From contig CAYWSE010000125.1 in NCBI GenBank assembly GCA_964461025.1, positions 1-6,658 on the forward strand: a stretch of DNA of 6,658 nt, given 5' to 3'. Both the position numbers and the translations under genes were made by a program. Positions 6,191-6,658 of this stretch are shown one piece after another. Numbering within the stretch: position 1 is the stretch's first letter; each line of letters begins with the position of its first letter. Below the pieces are notes generated by a model. It was not told the origin of the DNA, made no database searches, and saw nothing but the letters and a program-made list of their open reading frames with translations. Source of the DNA: JAHBVL01 sp964461025 (GTDB lineage: Bacteria > Chloroflexota > Chloroflexia > Thermomicrobiales > UBA6265).

Positions 6191-6550
6191 CTATCCAATG
6201 CTGCGATTGAAGCGCTCGATCGCGCCCATCAGCTCCTGGAGAATCGCTTCCTGCTCGTCTTCTTCTGCGCTCAGGACGCAACCGCGGATGTGGTCTTCGA
6301 GGATGACCAGACCGGTCGCTCTCAGCCCTGCGACGATCGCCGAGATCTGGGTGAGGATGTCAACGCAGTATTTGTCCTCGTCCACCATCTTCTGGACACC
6401 CCGAACCTGCCCTTCCAGCCGCCGCAGCCGGGCCTGAATCCTGGCCTTGTCGGCATCGTAGGAGGAGGAGTGGTGATGATGGTGGTGGTGACCGGTGGAG
6501 GCTGGCTCGCTGCTATCGACGACTGAAGCGAGGCTCTCGTTCGTATCCAT
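6191..6550 (-). CDS. CsoR/RcnR-family metal-sensing repressor with His-rich N-terminus
   Basis: A 119-residue protein of the all-helical CsoR/RcnR/FrmR (DUF156) family. These repressors bind operator DNA as tetramers and release it when metal, or a thiol-reactive signal, occupies the effector site. Helix 1 contains the family mark RLRRLEGQVRGVQKMVDED (about 41-59). Effector-site residues are C62 in YCVDILTQIS and H87 and C91 in DHIRGCV; the spacing 25 then 4 equals that of the Cu(I) ligands C36, H61 and C65 in Mycobacterium tuberculosis CsoR. This points to copper rather than nickel or formaldehyde sensing. Residues 21-27 are seven consecutive histidines in a non-conserved N-terminal tail. 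No Shine-Dalgarno precedes the ATG at 6550. TATCCT eight bases upstream of it could be a -10, which would give a nearly leaderless message. No copper ATPase or chaperone lies in the window; any target may lie to the right. Confidence 0.9.
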   Translation of the reverse strand: MDTNESLASVVDSSEPASTGHHHHHHHSSSYDADKARIQARLRRLEGQVRGVQKMVDEDKYCVDILTQISAIVAGLRATGLVILEDHIRGCVLSAEEDEQEAILQELMGAIERFNRSIG

Positions 6551-6560
6551 AGTGACGAAG

Positions 6561-6566
6561 GATAGC
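6561..6566 (-). promoter_or_regulatory. Possible -10 element for a near-leaderless CsoR-family transcript
   Basis: On the minus strand TATCCT reads with eight bases to the ATG. With the usual 6-7 base distance from -10 to transcript start, the message would begin at or next to the start codon, which would account for the missing Shine-Dalgarno. The spaced -35 position (near GGACTT) is poor. Tentative; base positions may be off by one or two. Confidence 0.25.
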
Positions 6567-6576
6567 CCAGGTGCGG

Positions 6577-6589
6577 GGTCCGAAGTCCG
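6577..6589. repeat. Dispersed copy of the heptad-repeat motif GGTCCGAAGTCCG
   Basis: This 13-mer is identical to positions 1029-1041 inside the heptad-phased region, on the same strand and more than 5 kb away. It contains two out-of-register TCCGAAG/TCCGGAG 7-mers. It lies just upstream of the CsoR-family gene, again outside coding sequence, which suggests a dispersed intergenic repeat family. Confidence 0.5.
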
Positions 6590-6608
6590 GAGAGGGTGGT
6601 TCGAGTCG

Positions 6609-6657
6609 GTAGGGCATCGACACGGAGGTCGATGCCTACGTATCGAAGTCGATGCCT
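6609..6657. repeat. Inverted plus direct repeats at the right window edge
   Basis: GTAGGGCATCGAC (6609-6621) pairs with GTCGATGCCTAC (6628-6639) as a 12-bp stem with one bulged G and a 6-nt loop. GTCGATGCCT then recurs at 6648-6657, 20 bases after its first copy, and the pattern continues off the window. It lies in the 108-bp non-coding edge upstream of the CsoR-family gene, where I see no gene start. It may be a repeat-array edge, a terminator of a gene outside the window, or a regulatory site. Confidence 0.55.
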
Positions 6658-6658
6658 G

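Noticed and set aside
1..6658. Defence system, toxin-antitoxin pair, insertion sequence, prophage or RNA gene
   Set aside because: Every well-supported gene is a transporter, regulator or exported-protein part; no transposase, integrase, nuclease, tRNA or rRNA pattern was found on either strand.

Overview
The window looks like bacterial chromosome from the Chloroflexota, most likely Thermomicrobia-like; this is inferred from style, not from a search. The clues are two proteins with N-terminal twin-arginine (SRR) signals and no lipobox, a LuxR-type HTH of the TVTSHMASILAKLG kind that I associate with large Thermomicrobia regulators, a G+C-rich composition, and short heptanucleotide repeats between genes. 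Genes are compact and none appears broken. Only the first gene is cut by the window edge.

Layout. At 1-122 (minus) is the N-terminus of an exported protein with a Tat-like signal. A 382-bp non-coding stretch follows, carrying several strong inverted repeats including a perfect 10+10 bp dyad. At 505-894 (plus) is a small LuxR/GerE-type DNA-binding protein with a rho-independent terminator behind it. Its convergent partner is a three-gene minus-strand ABC importer operon, read in the order solute-binding protein (4452-5909), permease (2333-4324), ATPase (1142-2302). Between the two convergent transcription units lies about 160 bp of sequence built on a 7-bp period, which runs into the ATPase stop codon. 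Upstream of the importer is a 281-bp leader/promoter region, then a CsoR-family metal-sensing repressor (6191-6550, minus) with a native seven-histidine stretch. Beyond it are more inverted and direct repeats that run off the window end.

How the genes work together. The three importer genes encode a complete carbohydrate-type (CUT1/MalEFGK-like) uptake system. A Tat-exported binding protein delivers the ligand, one polypeptide forms the membrane channel, and a MalK-like ATPase with a C-terminal regulatory domain drives transport. The most unusual point is that the MalF-like and MalG-like permeases, normally two proteins, are fused into one of about 663 residues, joined by a charged linker and two extra membrane helices. 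A strong intercistronic hairpin between the binding-protein and permease genes could keep binding-protein expression higher than channel expression. The substrate cannot be read from the sequence. The LuxR-type and CsoR-type regulators have no demonstrable link to the importer.

I found no defence island, mobile element, CRISPR array or RNA gene. The points worth following are the fused permease, the heptad repeats and the His-rich CsoR, rather than a wholly new system.
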